A stretch of 64,000 bases of DNA from Desulfobacter postgatei 2ac9 (GCF_000233695.2 NZ_CM001488.1:3099501-3163500); one strand, 5' to 3'. Numbered from the stretch's first letter, positions 46,138-56,251 are shown. Program-made: numbers and translations. Notes: generated from the letters alone by a model not told the origin.

Positions 46138-46543
46138 AGAGTTATAAGAACCATATCATTCTTTTTATGTCAATAATAAAATTAAATTGATAAGAAAAAC
46201 AACATTATAATTCACTAATGTACCTTTTAAAAAAATACATTGCGTATTAAAATATAGTACGTCAAAATATAAGGAACGAACAAGGTTTCAGACTGATAAG
46301 CATTTTGTGGAACGCTGGCTTTGGGTTGAAAAAAAGCGTATGAACAGAAAAAGGGGCTTGGTCATAACATCAACCCAACCTACCAAAAATTCGGATGGCC
46401 TAAAATATGACCAAGGCCAGAAAAAGGAAGAAGCGTTATGAGTTGGTTAATTTGGACGATAGTGAACTAAGAGCTGCGGCTTGACAAATGGAAAATTGAA
46501 GTTTTTCAAATTATCAACATAAAAAAATTGAAAACTCAAGAAT
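46138..46543. other. Intergenic stretch between the regulator and gabD
   Basis: AT-rich upstream of the XRE gene, and contains the dispersed repeat copy at 46372-46418. No gene is seen. Confidence 0.5.
46372..46418. repeat. Dispersed repeat, copy 2 (inverted, partial)
   Basis: The 47 bp are the reverse complement of the unique part and first arm bases of the palindromic repeat at 22159-22295, without the 12-bp tandem duplication seen there. The second arm of the palindrome is missing. Confidence 0.75.
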
Positions 46544-47998
46544 ATGTTAAAATTAAAGAAGTTAGATCTGCTTTGCCGGCAGTGTTTTATTCAGGATGAG
46601 TGGGTAGACGCGGACAGCGGCAAAACCGTTGACGTCATCAATCCCGCCACAGGTCAGGTTCTTGGTACGGTTCCTTTTTGCGGTGCAGATGAAACACAAC
46701 GGGCTATTAATGCGGCCAATGAAAGTTTGGATGCCTGGCGGTCCAAAACAGCCGGAGAACGCTCGGCCATCTTGCGAAAATGGCACGATCTGCTGATGAA
46801 AAACCAGGAGGATTTAGCCGTGATCATGACCGCTGAACAGGGCAAGCCCCTGGTGGAATCCCGGGGAGAAATTTCCTATGCCGCTGGTTTTTTTGAATGG
46901 TTTGCCGAAGAGGCCAAACGGGTATACGGGGATGTAATTCCCCAGACCGTGGCTTCACAACGCCTGGTGGTGATCAAACAGCCTGTGGGGGTGGTGGCTG
47001 CCATTACCCCGTGGAATTTCCCCAGTGCCATGATCACCAGAAAGGCTGGCGCAGCCCTGGCCGCCGGTTGCACCATGGTGGTGAAGCCGGCAACCGCTAC
47101 CCCTTTTTCCGCACTGGCCATTGCAAAACTTGGCCAACAGGCAGGTCTCCCCAAGGGCGTGTTCAATGTGGTGACCGGCTCATCTTCCGCCATTGGCGGG
47201 GAACTTACGGGCAACGCAAAAGTCCGCAAACTGACTTTCACCGGTTCCACCCAGGTGGGTAAAAAACTGATGCGGGACTGCGCCGGTACCATGAAGCGAA
47301 TTTCCATGGAGCTGGGCGGGAACGCCCCGTTTATCGTGTTTGACGATGCTGATATTGATGCGGCTGTGGAAGGCGCCATGGCCTCCAAATTCCGCAACTC
47401 AGGCCAGACATGTGTATGCACCAACCGGATATATGTCCAGGCCGGGGTGTATGATGAATTTTGCCGGAAGCTGACAACGGCCGTGGCGGACCTTAAGGTG
47501 GGCAATGGATTTGATGACGGGGTTCAGCAGGGGCCGCTTATTGATATGAGTGCCGTGGAAATCGTGGAAAGCCATATCAAAGATGCCGCAAGCAAGGGCG
47601 GTAAAATTCTGACCGGCGGTACACGCCACGCTTTGGGAGGCAGCTTTTTTGCCCCCACCGTTGTTGCGGATGCCACCGATGATATGCGCGTGGCCAAAGA
47701 GGAGACCTTCGGTCCCCTGGCCCCGGTTTTCAAGTTTGATACGGAAGAAGAGGTGCTGCGCAAAGCCAATGATACGGAATTTGGACTGGCCGCCTATTTT
47801 TACACCAAAGATCTGGGCAGAACCTGGCGTATCGGCGAAAAACTGGAATATGGCCTGGTGGGTATCAACTCCGGTATTATCTCCAATCCGGTCGCCCCCT
47901 TTGGTGGTGTCAAAGAGTCGGGTAACGGCCGGGAAGGTTCGAAATATGGGCTGGACGACTACCTGGAAATCAAATACATGTGTATGGCAGGTATCTAA
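46544..47998 (+). CDS. gabD: NAD(P)-dependent succinate-semialdehyde dehydrogenase
   Basis: 484 residues, normal for GabD-type aldehyde dehydrogenases. The catalytic cysteine is in NSGQTCVCTNR and the glutamate in MELGGNAPFIVFDDADID. The Rossmann motif region has TFTGSTQVGKKL and TPWNFPSAMITRKAGAAL. The N-terminus FIQDEWVDADSGKTVDVINPATG and the GLVGINSG-FGGVKESGNGREG end are as expected. It should oxidise succinate semialdehyde (or a close aldehyde) to succinate, feeding the TCA cycle where sucCD act. The ATG at 46544 has no strong Shine-Dalgarno sequence. Confidence 0.85.
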   Translation: MLKLKKLDLLCRQCFIQDEWVDADSGKTVDVINPATGQVLGTVPFCGADETQRAINAANESLDAWRSKTAGERSAILRKWHDLLMKNQEDLAVIMTAEQGKPLVESRGEISYAAGFFEWFAEEAKRVYGDVIPQTVASQRLVVIKQPVGVVAAITPWNFPSAMITRKAGAALAAGCTMVVKPATATPFSALAIAKLGQQAGLPKGVFNVVTGSSSAIGGELTGNAKVRKLTFTGSTQVGKKLMRDCAGTMKRISMELGGNAPFIVFDDADIDAAVEGAMASKFRNSGQTCVCTNRIYVQAGVYDEFCRKLTTAVADLKVGNGFDDGVQQGPLIDMSAVEIVESHIKDAASKGGKILTGGTRHALGGSFFAPTVVADATDDMRVAKEETFGPLAPVFKFDTEEEVLRKANDTEFGLAAYFYTKDLGRTWRIGEKLEYGLVGINSGIISNPVAPFGGVKESGNGREGSKYGLDDYLEIKYMCMAGI

Positions 47999-48443
47999 GA
48001 TAACACAGGAATAATCGCCCCATGACGCTGAAAATAAACATAAAGATAAAAATATTCAATGTACTTTAGCAAGCTCTCCTGATATACTTTTTTACTCCAT
48101 TTTCCCGGCGGATAAGGGGATTATTTAGAAAATTCACACATCTTTTTCACAATTTTTCGTCAATTATATCAAGTCATTCAATTATTCCTTGTTAATGTGA
48201 TATTGCTCCTTGACTTTGTGCCTCAATTTGGTAGACCATTATCGAAAAGAAAAAGTATTCGACGCTATTTTTATAAAAAAGTCACCGGCAAACCCGGGGT
48301 GTCACTTACCACTTTCGTTGTGGGCCACGTTGCAGTCAAAAAAAAACAAATTGGCCCGTGCCCGCTATACCGGCCGACGCAAGGACATAGTCTGACATAA
48401 TTTTTATCTGGCCCCGATGCCGGTACAATTTATGGGGGACATT
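47999..48443. other. Intergenic stretch between gabD and the TAXI receptor gene
   Basis: AT-rich, no gene of note. GGGGGA lies at the right distance before the ATG at 48444. No clear terminator or promoter stands out. Confidence 0.4.
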
Positions 48444-49421
48444 ATGATTCGCAAACTCATTCTGGTATTGGCTATCCTGATTTGTACAACCATGTACGGC
48501 ACAGCATCTGCAGGGGAGCTGGGAATAATCACCGGCGGCGCAAAAGGTACGTACTTCCAATTCGGCCTGAACCTGAAGGAATTAGGCAAAAAATTTGGAT
48601 ATAACATCCATGTATACAACTCCCGGGGATCCGTGGAAAATGTATATGCCGTGTACAAGCGCCCCAAGACCGAGATGGGTATTGTCCAGTCCGATGTACT
48701 GGCATTTGTGCTCAAGGTGCAATCCAACAAGGTCCTAAAGAGTATTGCAAGAAAGACTAAAATGGTTTTCCCCTTGTACAACGAAGAGGTCCATCTGCTG
48801 GGTAAAACCGAAGTTACGTCGTTTGATGACCTGGAAAACAGGCGGGTGGCCGTGGACAAGGAAGGTTCGGGCACCTATCTCACTGCCAAGCTCCTTTTTG
48901 AGATTTCGGGTATCAAACCGGCCCAAACCCTGGCCGTGGGCACGGATGATGCCTTGTCCATGCTCAAGGCCGGCACCATTGACGCCATGTTCTATGTGGC
49001 CGGATTTCCCGTAGCCCTTTTTTCCGAGCAGGTTACGGTCGGGGATGGGTTGCACATCGTGCCCATAGGCAACAAAAGCATTACCGAATTCTACCCTGTT
49101 GCCGAGATTCCGGTCGGCACCTATCCATGGCAGAGCCAATCCGTATCCACCGTTGCGGTGAAGGCTGTTCTGGTCTCCTTTGATTTCAGGGGGAACAGTT
49201 GCGATTCCCTGGGACAATTTGCCAACATTGTTTACGATAACCTGGAGTGGCTCAAACAAAACGGTCATCCGAAATGGAAAAGCGTAGACCTGGACTATCC
49301 CCTCAAAGGATGGGATCAGTATGACTGCGTTAAAAAACATCGCAGAGGCGGCAATCCCAGAGAAACGGGTCAGCCTATGGAAGAGAACCCTTTGCTGGAT
49401 GCCATAAAAGAGATGCTCTGA
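48444..49421 (+). CDS. TAXI-family TRAP transporter substrate-binding protein
   Basis: 325 residues from ATG 48444. A signal peptide (MIRKLILVLAILICTTMYGT, cleavage after SASA-like ASA) is followed by the family start GELGIITGGAKGTYFQFG, the MGIVQSDVLAF block and VAVDKEGSGTYLTAKLLFE, then DDALSMLKAGTIDAMFYVAGFP. It should bind a carboxylate in the periplasm for a TAXI-type TRAP transporter. No dctM-type permease gene is adjacent, so it may work with a distant permease or serve as a receptor. The C-terminal part (after about 250) is longer and more charged than in typical members. Confidence 0.8.
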   Translation: MIRKLILVLAILICTTMYGTASAGELGIITGGAKGTYFQFGLNLKELGKKFGYNIHVYNSRGSVENVYAVYKRPKTEMGIVQSDVLAFVLKVQSNKVLKSIARKTKMVFPLYNEEVHLLGKTEVTSFDDLENRRVAVDKEGSGTYLTAKLLFEISGIKPAQTLAVGTDDALSMLKAGTIDAMFYVAGFPVALFSEQVTVGDGLHIVPIGNKSITEFYPVAEIPVGTYPWQSQSVSTVAVKAVLVSFDFRGNSCDSLGQFANIVYDNLEWLKQNGHPKWKSVDLDYPLKGWDQYDCVKKHRRGGNPRETGQPMEENPLLDAIKEML

Positions 49422-49463
49422 ATCTGGCTTATCTGAACCGGGACCGACCAAGGGAGGCACACC

Positions 49464-50900
49464 ATGTATTGCACCCATTTCAACCTGAAAAAAAAACCTT
49501 TCCAGCTCAGTTCGGATAACAGCTTTCTGTGGTTGGGCAACACCCACGCCAGGGCTTTAGACCTTCTCAAACGCGGTATTGAAGGGCCTGAGGGGTTGCT
49601 GATCCTCACCGGAGACATCGGTACGGGCAAGACCACCCTGATCCATGAACTGCGCCATTGCCTGCCCCAAGAGACCGCAGTGGCCCATATCACAGATCCG
49701 AGCATTGAACTTCACTATCTGTTTCTTTCCATTGCCCGGGCCCTGGGATTTGATGAGCTTTATAGGGAAGGTGAAGAATTTGGCCCGGTACTGTCGGCTT
49801 TTTTAAACCGCCTCCACCAGGCTGGAAAAAAATGCCTGATCATTATTGACGAGGCACACCTGATTCCGGAGCGATTCCTGGCCCTGCTCCCCTCCTGGGC
49901 TAAATTTGCGCCGGATAATACCCTTACTATCATCCTTGCCGGTCAACTGGAACTCCACCAAGTCATGGAAAAAAAACTGGGTCCTTCATGGGAAAAGCAG
50001 GTGGATGTCCATGCCATGCTTTCTCCCCTGGAAGAAAAACAGACCCGGGACTATATCCACCGGCGCCTTGAGTTGGCCGGTGCAACACACAGGATTTTCA
50101 CCCCCGAAGCTGTCCGGGAAGTACATGGGTATACCAAAGGCATTCCCCGGCGCATCAACATCGCCTGCGACCAGGCCATGATCGCCGCCTATTCAAAAGA
50201 TATGCAAACCATTGACGCCCAGACCTTTCAGGATGCCGTGGGTATTTTGAAACTTCCCCAGGTACCGGTGCCTGTCTCCCCGCCGGCACCGGTACCTACA
50301 ACGCTTTTGGCCAGCCTAAAGTCCCGGTGGCCGGCAAGGCCACTGCCCTCCTTGGCAGCAGCCGTTCTTCTGGTCGTCATTGCCTATACTTTTTACTCTC
50401 GGATACTTTCCATTCCGGATCAAATACAGCATCCCCAAATCAAAACACCGGCAACACAAAAGAGCTCCGTTTTTGTGCCGACCATGACCGTTCCGCCTCC
50501 TTCAGCCACGGAAACCCAAGGGGATCTGTCCGAGGCAGCATCTGGGCTGGAACCGTTTCAGGCCGAACGCCTGATTCCGCCCCTGGAACCCAGACAAGTA
50601 GCACCAGGACCCTCTGAACAAACCACTGCCAAATCCGACGGGACCGTCGATATGGATAAATTTATCAGAGAGGTCTTTATTATTGACAAGGCCGATTCTA
50701 TGGTCCGGGCTCTGGATCCCTCACCCCGGCTATCGGCCCATAAAGCACCGGCACCTGAAACACCTGCACCTATCCCTGCCGAGCCCCCGGCATCCCGCTA
50801 CAGAAACACTGAACCTGAGCGTGACCCCACGCCGACAACATCCGCGCAGCCAGACCCGGATGCTGTCATTGACTGGCTTATAAGAAAAAAATCCAGCTGA
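49464..50900 (+). CDS. ExeA/GspA-like AAA+ ATPase
   Basis: 478 residues. The N-terminus MYCTHFNLKKKPFQLSSDNS is typical of ExeA-type ATPases of type II secretion and of related proteins. Walker A is GDIGTGKTT (about 50-58), Walker B LIIIDEAHL, and the sensor region has GIPRRINIACDQAMI. A transmembrane span at about 295-315 (LPSLAAAVLLVVIAYTFYS) is followed by a long proline/threonine-rich periplasmic tail with no clear peptidoglycan-binding domain. It follows the TAXI gene by 42 bp. A role in envelope secretion assembly is inferred only from family. Confidence 0.8.
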   Translation: MYCTHFNLKKKPFQLSSDNSFLWLGNTHARALDLLKRGIEGPEGLLILTGDIGTGKTTLIHELRHCLPQETAVAHITDPSIELHYLFLSIARALGFDELYREGEEFGPVLSAFLNRLHQAGKKCLIIIDEAHLIPERFLALLPSWAKFAPDNTLTIILAGQLELHQVMEKKLGPSWEKQVDVHAMLSPLEEKQTRDYIHRRLELAGATHRIFTPEAVREVHGYTKGIPRRINIACDQAMIAAYSKDMQTIDAQTFQDAVGILKLPQVPVPVSPPAPVPTTLLASLKSRWPARPLPSLAAAVLLVVIAYTFYSRILSIPDQIQHPQIKTPATQKSSVFVPTMTVPPPSATETQGDLSEAASGLEPFQAERLIPPLEPRQVAPGPSEQTTAKSDGTVDMDKFIREVFIIDKADSMVRALDPSPRLSAHKAPAPETPAPIPAEPPASRYRNTEPERDPTPTTSAQPDPDAVIDWLIRKKSS

Positions 50901-50933
50901 TTGCCTCTATGTATTCAAACGTGTACCTTTATC

Positions 50934-50963
50934 TTGACATAAGCCGTATCTCCCTGGTATTAA
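50934..50963 (+). promoter_or_regulatory. Sigma-70-type promoter before the Epd-like gene
   Basis: TTGACA (50934-50939), 18-bp spacer, TATTAA (50958-50963), 44 bp before the ATG at 51007. Confidence 0.5.
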
Positions 50964-51006
50964 AAGAGTTTTTTTATTAACTCCAAACGGTTCAGGAAGT
51001 CTGGCA

Positions 51007-52020
51007 ATGGCATATAAGATAGCGGTGAACGGATATGGACGGATCGGGCGTTGCGTCGTGCGCGCCCTTTACGAGTCCAAAGCATACAGAGAACAGCTTT
51101 GCCTTGTGGCCATTAATGAAGCCTGGCATCCGGATACGGTGTTTCATCTGACCCGGTTTGATTCCACCCATGGACGGTTTCCGAAAGATGTGAGGAAAAC
51201 CACCCGGGGTATGGCCATTGAAAACGATGAAATTTGTCTGCTCCAGGAAAAAAATATCGGGCATCTGCCCTGGAAAGACTTGAAGGTGGACGCAGTTCTG
51301 GACTGCACCGGTATTTTTAATGACAGGCCGGCTGCTAAACAGCATCTCCTGTGCGGTGCGGGAAAGGTTATTTATTCCCATCCCGGCAAAGATGAAATGG
51401 ATGCCACAATTATATACGGGGTGAATCACAACAGTCTGAAAGCTGAACATGCGGTTATTTCCAATGCCTCCTGTACCTCTAACTGCCTGATTCCCATTTT
51501 AAGCGTCATTGATGCCGTGCTTGGCATTGACAGCGGCTCCATTACCACCATTCATTCCGCCATGAACGACCAGCCTGTGATTGACGCATATAATACGGAT
51601 TTGCGTAAAACAAGGTCTGCCCTGCAGTCCATTATTCCGGTGACCACGTCACTTGCAAAGGGAATTGGCAGGATTTTGCCCCATCTGGACAAAAAATTTG
51701 AAACCCTGGCTATCCGGGTCCCCACCACCAATGTTTCGATCATGGACATTACCCTTGTGGTGGGGGCGGATACAGATGCGGAGCAGATCAATGACCTGCT
51801 TACCCGGGCTGCAGCATCGAATTTAAAAGGGATTCTAGGGGTCAATGATGAACAGTTGGTCTCCTGTGATTTTAACCATGATCCCAGGTCCGCCATTGTT
51901 GATCTTCCCCAGACCCGGGTGTCGGGATCACGGCTTGTGAAAATTCAGTCATGGTTTGACAATGAGTGGGGGTATTCCAACAGGATGCTTGACACCACAA
52001 TTGCCGCCCTTAATAAATAA
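51007..52020 (+). CDS. Erythrose-4-phosphate / glyceraldehyde-3-phosphate dehydrogenase-type enzyme
   Basis: 337 residues. NAD-binding start IAVNGYGRIGRCVVRALYES. The catalytic cysteine is in SNASCTSNCLIP, the histidine region IHSAMNDQPVIDAY. The end DFNHDPRSAIVD and WFDNEWGYSNRMLD resembles E. coli Epd more than standard GAPDH, where the region would read IHSYTNDQ. Epd makes 4-phosphoerythronate on the way to pyridoxal phosphate. The call between Epd and a GAPDH paralogue rests on these blocks only. It stands 118 bp upstream of fhs. Confidence 0.75.
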   Translation: MAYKIAVNGYGRIGRCVVRALYESKAYREQLCLVAINEAWHPDTVFHLTRFDSTHGRFPKDVRKTTRGMAIENDEICLLQEKNIGHLPWKDLKVDAVLDCTGIFNDRPAAKQHLLCGAGKVIYSHPGKDEMDATIIYGVNHNSLKAEHAVISNASCTSNCLIPILSVIDAVLGIDSGSITTIHSAMNDQPVIDAYNTDLRKTRSALQSIIPVTTSLAKGIGRILPHLDKKFETLAIRVPTTNVSIMDITLVVGADTDAEQINDLLTRAAASNLKGILGVNDEQLVSCDFNHDPRSAIVDLPQTRVSGSRLVKIQSWFDNEWGYSNRMLDTTIAALNK

Positions 52021-52138
52021 ATAACAGCCATGGGCTGACCTGACATATCAACTGCCAGGCATAGCCCACAACAACGCTTTAAAGATCTGAGTAACTTACC
52101 CAGACTATCTTATAAAAAAAAAGTAAAGGAGGTTGGTC

Positions 52139-53914
52139 ATGGCCTTAGATCCAACCAAACATGCGGATTGGGAAATTGCGGAAGATGCAGAAAAAAAGAT
52201 GCTTACCATTTATAAAATCGGTGAAAAACTTGGATTAACCGAAGAAGAACTGCTGCCCCAGGGGCATTACATTGGTAAAATCGATTTCATGAAAGTACTT
52301 GACCGTCTTAAAGATAAGCCCAACGGAAAGTATATTGATGTTACCGCCATTACCCCCACCCCGCTTGGGGAAGGCAAATCCACTTCTGCCATAGGCTTGG
52401 TACAGGGCCTTGGAAAAATCGGAAAACGTGTTGCAGCTGCCATCCGTCAGCCTTCAGGTGGCCCGACCATGAACATCAAGGGGTCTGCCGCCGGCGGCGG
52501 TCTGGCCCAGTGCATTCCTTTGACGCCCTTTTCTTTGGGATTTACCGGCGACATCAACGCCATCATGAACGCCCACAACCTGGCCATGGTAGCCCTGACC
52601 TCTCGTTTACAGCATGAAAGAAACTATAATGACGAGCAACTGGAGCGCCTCTCGGGCATGAAGCGAATCGACATTGATCCCACCAATATTGAAATGGGAT
52701 GGGTCATGGATTTTTGCTGTCAGGCCCTGCGTAACATCATTATCGGTATTGACGGCGTAAACGGCAAGTTCGACGGGTTTATGATGAAATCCAAATTCGG
52801 TATTGCGGTCTCTTCAGAAGTTATGGCCATCCTCTCCCTGGCCAAAGATCTTAAAGATCTGCGTGAAAGAATGGGTAAAATCGTTGTGGCATACACCAAA
52901 AAAGGCGCACCTGTCACCACTGAAGACTTAAAGGTTGCCGGAGCAATGACTGCCTGGATGGTTGACGCCATGAAACCCTCTTTGATGCAGACTCTGGAAG
53001 GCCAGCCTGTTATTGTTCATGCAGCGCCGTTCGCCAACATTGCCATTGGCCAGAGTTCCATCATCGCCGACAAAGTCGGCTTGAAATTGGCTGACTACCA
53101 CGTGACCGAATCCGGCTTTGGGGCAGGCATTGGTTTTGAAAAGTTCTGGAACCTGAAATGCCGCTACTCCGGGCTGACACCTGATTGTGCCGTTATCGTT
53201 GCAACGATCCGTGCTTTAAAGTGCCATGGCGGCGCACCTGTGCCTGTTCCGGGTAAGCCCATGCCCGAAGCATACGGCATCGAAAACGTTGAATGGGTTG
53301 AAAAAGGATGTGTCAATCTCATCCATCACATCCGCAACGTGCGTAAAGCCGGCATATCGCCGGTTGTTTGCATCAATGTTTTCTATACGGACACTGACGC
53401 TGAGATCGCCAAGGTGTGTGAACTTGTCGATGCTGAAGGTGCAAGAGTGGCGGTTTCCCGCCACTGGGAAAAAGGCGGCGACGGTGCCATTGAATTTGCC
53501 CGGGCGGTTGTGGACGCATGCGAGGAAAAAACACAATTCAAGTTCCTCTACATGCTGGACATGCCGCTTAAACAGAGAATCGAACTTATTGCCAAGGAGG
53601 TTTACGGTGCCGACGGTGTTGATTATTCTCCTGTTGCCGACAGGAAATTAGCTGAGCTCCAGGCCGATCCGGAAGTTTCCAAGATGGGTGTCTGTATGGT
53701 GAAAACCCACCTGTCTTTGTCTGACAACGCTGCGCTTAAGGGGGTGCCCAAAAATTGGAGACTTACCATCCGTGAAGTCCTGACTTACAGGGGGGCAGGT
53801 TTTATCGTTCCTGTTGCCGGCGATATCTCTCTGATGCCGGGCACCTGTTCCAACCCGGCCTTTAAACGTATTGATGTTGATGTTGAAACCGGCAAGGTTC
53901 AGGGTATATTTTAA
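52139..53914 (+). CDS. fhs: Formate-tetrahydrofolate ligase
   Basis: 591 residues from ATG 52139 with AAAGGAGG six bases upstream; a TTG two codons earlier is inside that site. Signature blocks: [21 protein letters not shown] (P-loop-like GEGKST), [24 protein letters not shown] and [15 protein letters not shown]-type end. It makes 10-formyl-tetrahydrofolate from formate and ATP, the entry of the acetyl-CoA pathway methyl branch (or its reverse during acetate oxidation). folD follows, giving two successive steps in one unit. Confidence 0.95.
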   Translation: MALDPTKHADWEIAEDAEKKMLTIYKIGEKLGLTEEELLPQGHYIGKIDFMKVLDRLKDKPNGKYIDVTAITPTPLGEGKSTSAIGLVQGLGKIGKRVAAAIRQPSGGPTMNIKGSAAGGGLAQCIPLTPFSLGFTGDINAIMNAHNLAMVALTSRLQHERNYNDEQLERLSGMKRIDIDPTNIEMGWVMDFCCQALRNIIIGIDGVNGKFDGFMMKSKFGIAVSSEVMAILSLAKDLKDLRERMGKIVVAYTKKGAPVTTEDLKVAGAMTAWMVDAMKPSLMQTLEGQPVIVHAAPFANIAIGQSSIIADKVGLKLADYHVTESGFGAGIGFEKFWNLKCRYSGLTPDCAVIVATIRALKCHGGAPVPVPGKPMPEAYGIENVEWVEKGCVNLIHHIRNVRKAGISPVVCINVFYTDTDAEIAKVCELVDAEGARVAVSRHWEKGGDGAIEFARAVVDACEEKTQFKFLYMLDMPLKQRIELIAKEVYGADGVDYSPVADRKLAELQADPEVSKMGVCMVKTHLSLSDNAALKGVPKNWRLTIREVLTYRGAGFIVPVAGDISLMPGTCSNPAFKRIDVDVETGKVQGIF

Positions 53915-53991
53915 GATCAGGATTTAACCAATTCGGCAAAGGAAACAGCGTTGTATGTTTTTGGTTGTCGGAGCATATCAGGAGAAACTGC

Positions 53992-54888
53992 ATGACCGCA
54001 AAAATCATTAGCGGAACTGAGATCAGAAAGAGTATTTTGGCTGAAATAAAGGCCGATGTTGAAAAAATGAAGGCTAAACACGGGAAAGTGCCTTGCCTGG
54101 CAACCATTCTTGTGGGGAAAGACCCGGGATCTGTCAGTTATGTCACATTGAAAATAAAAACCGCGTTGTCTGTTGGATTTCATGAAATTCAGGACGATCT
54201 GCCCGAAGATATCAGCGAAGCTGATCTGCTGGCTTTGATCGAAAAATACAACAATGATCCCGACATTCACGGCATTCTGGTTCAGTTGCCGCTGCCCATG
54301 CATATTGATGAAAAAAAGGTGATTAATGCCATTAATCCGGATAAGGATGTGGATGCATTCCACCCCGTTAATGTGGGCCGTCTGATGATCGGCGGTGATG
54401 ATGCCAGATTCCTGCCCTGCACCCCGGCCGGTATCCAGGAGATGATTGTCCGTTCCGGCACACAGATATGCGGAGCAGAGGTCGTTGTGGTGGGACGTTC
54501 CAATATCGTCGGCAAACCCATCGCCATGATGCTGGCCCAAAAAGGTGTTGCTGCCAATGCCACCGTAACCATTGTTCATACAAGGACCAAAGATCTTGCC
54601 GCCCATTGCAAACGTGCTGATATCCTTGTTGTTGCAGCCGGCGTGCCTGGCCTTGTTAAACCCGAATGGATCAAGCCGGGCGCCACTGTCATTGACGTCG
54701 GCGTTAACCGTGTGGGCATGAATGAAGTTACAGGAAAAGTGATTCTAAAAGGTGACGTAGACTTTGATGCAGCCAAGGAAATAGCGGGCAAGATCACCCC
54801 TGTTCCTGGCGGGGTCGGCCCTATGACGATTGCCATGCTCATGAAAAATACTCTGAAATCCGCTCAGTATGCCCTGGGAGATTTATAA
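53992..54888 (+). CDS. folD: Bifunctional methylene-THF dehydrogenase / methenyl-THF cyclohydrolase
   Basis: 298 residues from ATG 53992 (AGGAG eight bases upstream). The active-site lysine region is VSYVTLKIKTALSVGF. HGILVQLPLPMHI, the DAFHPVNVGRL block, the NADP motif VVGRSNIVGKPIAMML and TPVPGGVGPMTIAML at the end are all as in the family. It converts methylene-THF to 10-formyl-THF in two steps, next to Fhs in the same pathway. Confidence 0.95.
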   Translation: MTAKIISGTEIRKSILAEIKADVEKMKAKHGKVPCLATILVGKDPGSVSYVTLKIKTALSVGFHEIQDDLPEDISEADLLALIEKYNNDPDIHGILVQLPLPMHIDEKKVINAINPDKDVDAFHPVNVGRLMIGGDDARFLPCTPAGIQEMIVRSGTQICGAEVVVVGRSNIVGKPIAMMLAQKGVAANATVTIVHTRTKDLAAHCKRADILVVAAGVPGLVKPEWIKPGATVIDVGVNRVGMNEVTGKVILKGDVDFDAAKEIAGKITPVPGGVGPMTIAMLMKNTLKSAQYALGDL

Positions 54889-54915
54889 ACAAGATTGTGA
54901 CACAAAGGAGGAAAA

Positions 54916-55227
54916 ATGGCTCAAGGAGATGGCTTTATAATGAAAGAGGCACAAACCGGTAAATCCGCCTGTAAAAACGCGCTGCCCAGGATAGATTTTT
55001 CAAGTTTTATTTTGTCTTTGTATTCATCCGGTCTTGTGCAGCTTGGAATAGTGGAGGATCCATCCACCGGAAAAAAAACAAAAAATCTGGAAATAGCAAA
55101 ATACACTATTGATATGATTGCAATGCTCCAGGAAAAAACTTCCGGCAACCTGAACGGGGATGAGCAAAACCTGCTTAAAGCCCTGCTCAGTGAGCTGCGA
55201 ATCGCCTATGTGGAGGCCAAGTCCTGA
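54916..55227 (+). CDS. DUF1844 protein
   Basis: 103 residues. The domain starts near residue 27 (FSSFILSLYSSGLVQLGIV), continues EDPSTGKKTKNLEIAKYTIDMIAMLQEKT and ends LLSELRIAYVEAKS, the whole DUF1844 pattern. Function unknown; it is commonly near folD and ispE in deltaproteobacteria as far as I recall. AAAGGAGG precedes the ATG, and the stop shares a base with the ispE start, so the two are coupled. Confidence 0.8.
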   Translation: MAQGDGFIMKEAQTGKSACKNALPRIDFSSFILSLYSSGLVQLGIVEDPSTGKKTKNLEIAKYTIDMIAMLQEKTSGNLNGDEQNLLKALLSELRIAYVEAKS

Positions 55228-56117
55228 TGCAGGTACGGCTATCTCCTGCTAAGATCAATTTATTTCTTTATGTCACGGGCAGGCGGGCTGACGGTTACCA
55301 TGAACTGTTCTCCCTGATGGCCCCTTTGACACTGGCCGATCGTTTGGGAATTGAACGGTCAGGCAACGGTATCAGGGCGGTGTGTAGCCATCCGGATGTC
55401 CCAGAAGATGATACGAACCTGGCATGCCGGGCCGCAGTCCTTTTCAGGGCTGCAATGGTTGACAAAAAGGGGGATTGTGTTTTTGACCATCTGACCATCC
55501 ACATTGAAAAAAGGATACCGGTATGTGGGGGGCTTGGGGGGGGCAGTTCAAATGCCGCATGTGTGCTGCTGGCCTTGAATGAATATAGCGAAACCCCGTT
55601 TTCCAAGGATGAACTGATGCGTTTGGGCCTCACCCTGGGGGCAGATGTTCCTTTTTTTATTTCCGGGGGGCCTGCTTTTGCCTCCGGCGTAGGCGAAAAA
55701 CTTTTGCCCTGCACGCAAATGCCACGCCTGTCTGTGATTGTTGTAAATCCGGGTGTGCCTGCCTCAACAGGAGATGTTTTCAAAAAGTTGGAATTTGGAT
55801 TGACATTCATCCCTTCATGTATTATAAAACCGAGTTCGAACGTGCTGCCATTCGGAAAAGAGCTTGATGGCAGGGAATTTTTGCATAACGATCTTGAGAG
55901 ACCGGCATGCAGTTTATACCCTGAGATCGGTACTGCAAAAAAAGATATGGCGTTGCTGCTGCGAAGAAATGTGTATATGTCTGGAAGCGGCTCGTCTCTT
56001 TTTGCCCTTTACTCGGATCATAATATGGCCGAAAGGGACTACGAACAGCTCTTGCAGGTCCGGTCGGAAAACATGAAATATGTTTTTCTTTCCAGGATCA
56101 AGCTTTTGGATGGCTGA
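55227..56117 (+). CDS. ispE: 4-diphosphocytidyl-2-C-methyl-D-erythritol kinase
   Basis: 296 residues, GHMP kinase fold. The substrate-binding start is LSPAKINLFLYVTGRRADGYHEL and the ATP motif PVCGGLGGGSSNAACVLLALN (about 93-113). GADVPFFISGG and MSGSGSSLFALY are the C-terminal GHMP blocks. It phosphorylates CDP-ME in the methylerythritol-phosphate pathway to isoprenoids. It starts on the last base of the DUF1844 stop codon. Confidence 0.93.
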   Translation: MQVRLSPAKINLFLYVTGRRADGYHELFSLMAPLTLADRLGIERSGNGIRAVCSHPDVPEDDTNLACRAAVLFRAAMVDKKGDCVFDHLTIHIEKRIPVCGGLGGGSSNAACVLLALNEYSETPFSKDELMRLGLTLGADVPFFISGGPAFASGVGEKLLPCTQMPRLSVIVVNPGVPASTGDVFKKLEFGLTFIPSCIIKPSSNVLPFGKELDGREFLHNDLERPACSLYPEIGTAKKDMALLLRRNVYMSGSGSSLFALYSDHNMAERDYEQLLQVRSENMKYVFLSRIKLLDG

Positions 56118-56131
56118 TCTAATAAAAATTT

Positions 56132-56206
56132 TGGGGCGTCGTCAAGCGGTAAGACACAGGGTTTTGATCCCTGCATTCAGAGGTTCGAATCCTCTCGCCC
56201 CAGCCA
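56132..56206 (+). tRNA. tRNA-Gln, anticodon TTG
   Basis: A 75-bp cloverleaf: acceptor stem TGGGGCG / CGCCCCA, D arm GTCAAGCGGTAAGAC, anticodon stem CAGGG / CCCTG with loop TTTTGAT (anticodon TTG), and T arm CAGAGGTTCGAATCCTCT-type (GAGGTTCGAATCCTC). The CCA end is encoded (56204-56206). It lies between ispE and prs. Confidence 0.96.
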
Positions 56207-56251
56207 AAATTTTAAAGGGCCAGGAATGGTTAGAAAACAAAGAGGTTTATT

